The translations under genes and the position numbers were made by a program. 5,125 nucleotides of DNA from Deltaproteobacteria bacterium (lineage in GTDB: Bacteria; Myxococcota_A; Polyangia; Palsa-1104; JAEUJZ01): contig JAGNNG010000178.1 in the NCBI GenBank assembly GCA_017990795.1, positions 1-5,125 on the forward strand. Direction: 5' to 3'. Shown piece after piece: positions 5,093 to 5,125 of this stretch (its first letter is position 1; each line of letters opens with the position of its first letter). The notes under the pieces were generated by a model. It saw only the letters and a list, made by a program, of their open reading frames with translations, searched no databases and had not been told where the DNA came from.

Positions 5093-5125
5093 CAGCATCG
5101 CAACCAGCCAAATCACCGTCGGACG

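Overview
The window comes from a GC-rich bacterium (roughly 60 % GC by eye) and looks like a member of the Myxococcota or a close deltaproteobacterial relative. The main pointer is the secreted metalloprotease at 3007-4038. It ends in Gly-Cys-Ser, a Ser/Gly linker, a short hydrophobic helix and an RRARRR tail, the layout of the MYXO-CTERM surface-sorting signal. No mobile element, CRISPR array, tRNA or rRNA gene was seen, and this reads as ordinary chromosomal sequence.

Left part, minus strand (1-948): a Cys-rich protein related to the YkgJ / CxxCxxCC putative metal-chelating family (178-948) is followed, 82 nt downstream in the same direction, by the first 31 codons of a gene that runs off the left edge (1-95). 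That fragment starts with a good ribosome-binding site and resembles the N-terminus of RNase D-type 3'-5' exonucleases. A short inverted repeat lies between the two genes.

Divergent intergenic region (949-1124): two dyads. One spans 20 bp (986-1005). The other spans 17 bp (1088-1104) and abuts a good extended -10 element (1104-1112) that would start transcription almost at the start codon of the rightward gene.

Middle part, plus strand (1125-4038): three genes for envelope or exported proteins. The first is a membrane-anchored protein of unknown family with a large beta-rich C-terminal region. The second is a secreted 218-residue protein with a type I signal peptide. The third is a matrixin-like (M10-type) zinc metalloprotease with signal peptide, complete zinc motif, Met-turn and MYXO-CTERM-like anchor. 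The last two are one nucleotide apart and almost certainly co-translated. A terminator-like hairpin begins one base after the protease stop codon.

Right part (4148-5092): a complete ttcA-type gene for tRNA cytidine-32 2-thiolation, with the PP-loop and all three cluster cysteines. It is a housekeeping gene probably unrelated to the exported cluster. It has no recognisable Shine-Dalgarno; a 7-bp hairpin sits in its place.

The part least explained by known biology is the three-gene envelope cluster, particularly the 354-residue membrane protein and the 218-residue partner of the protease. No evidence seen here amounts to a demonstrated new system.
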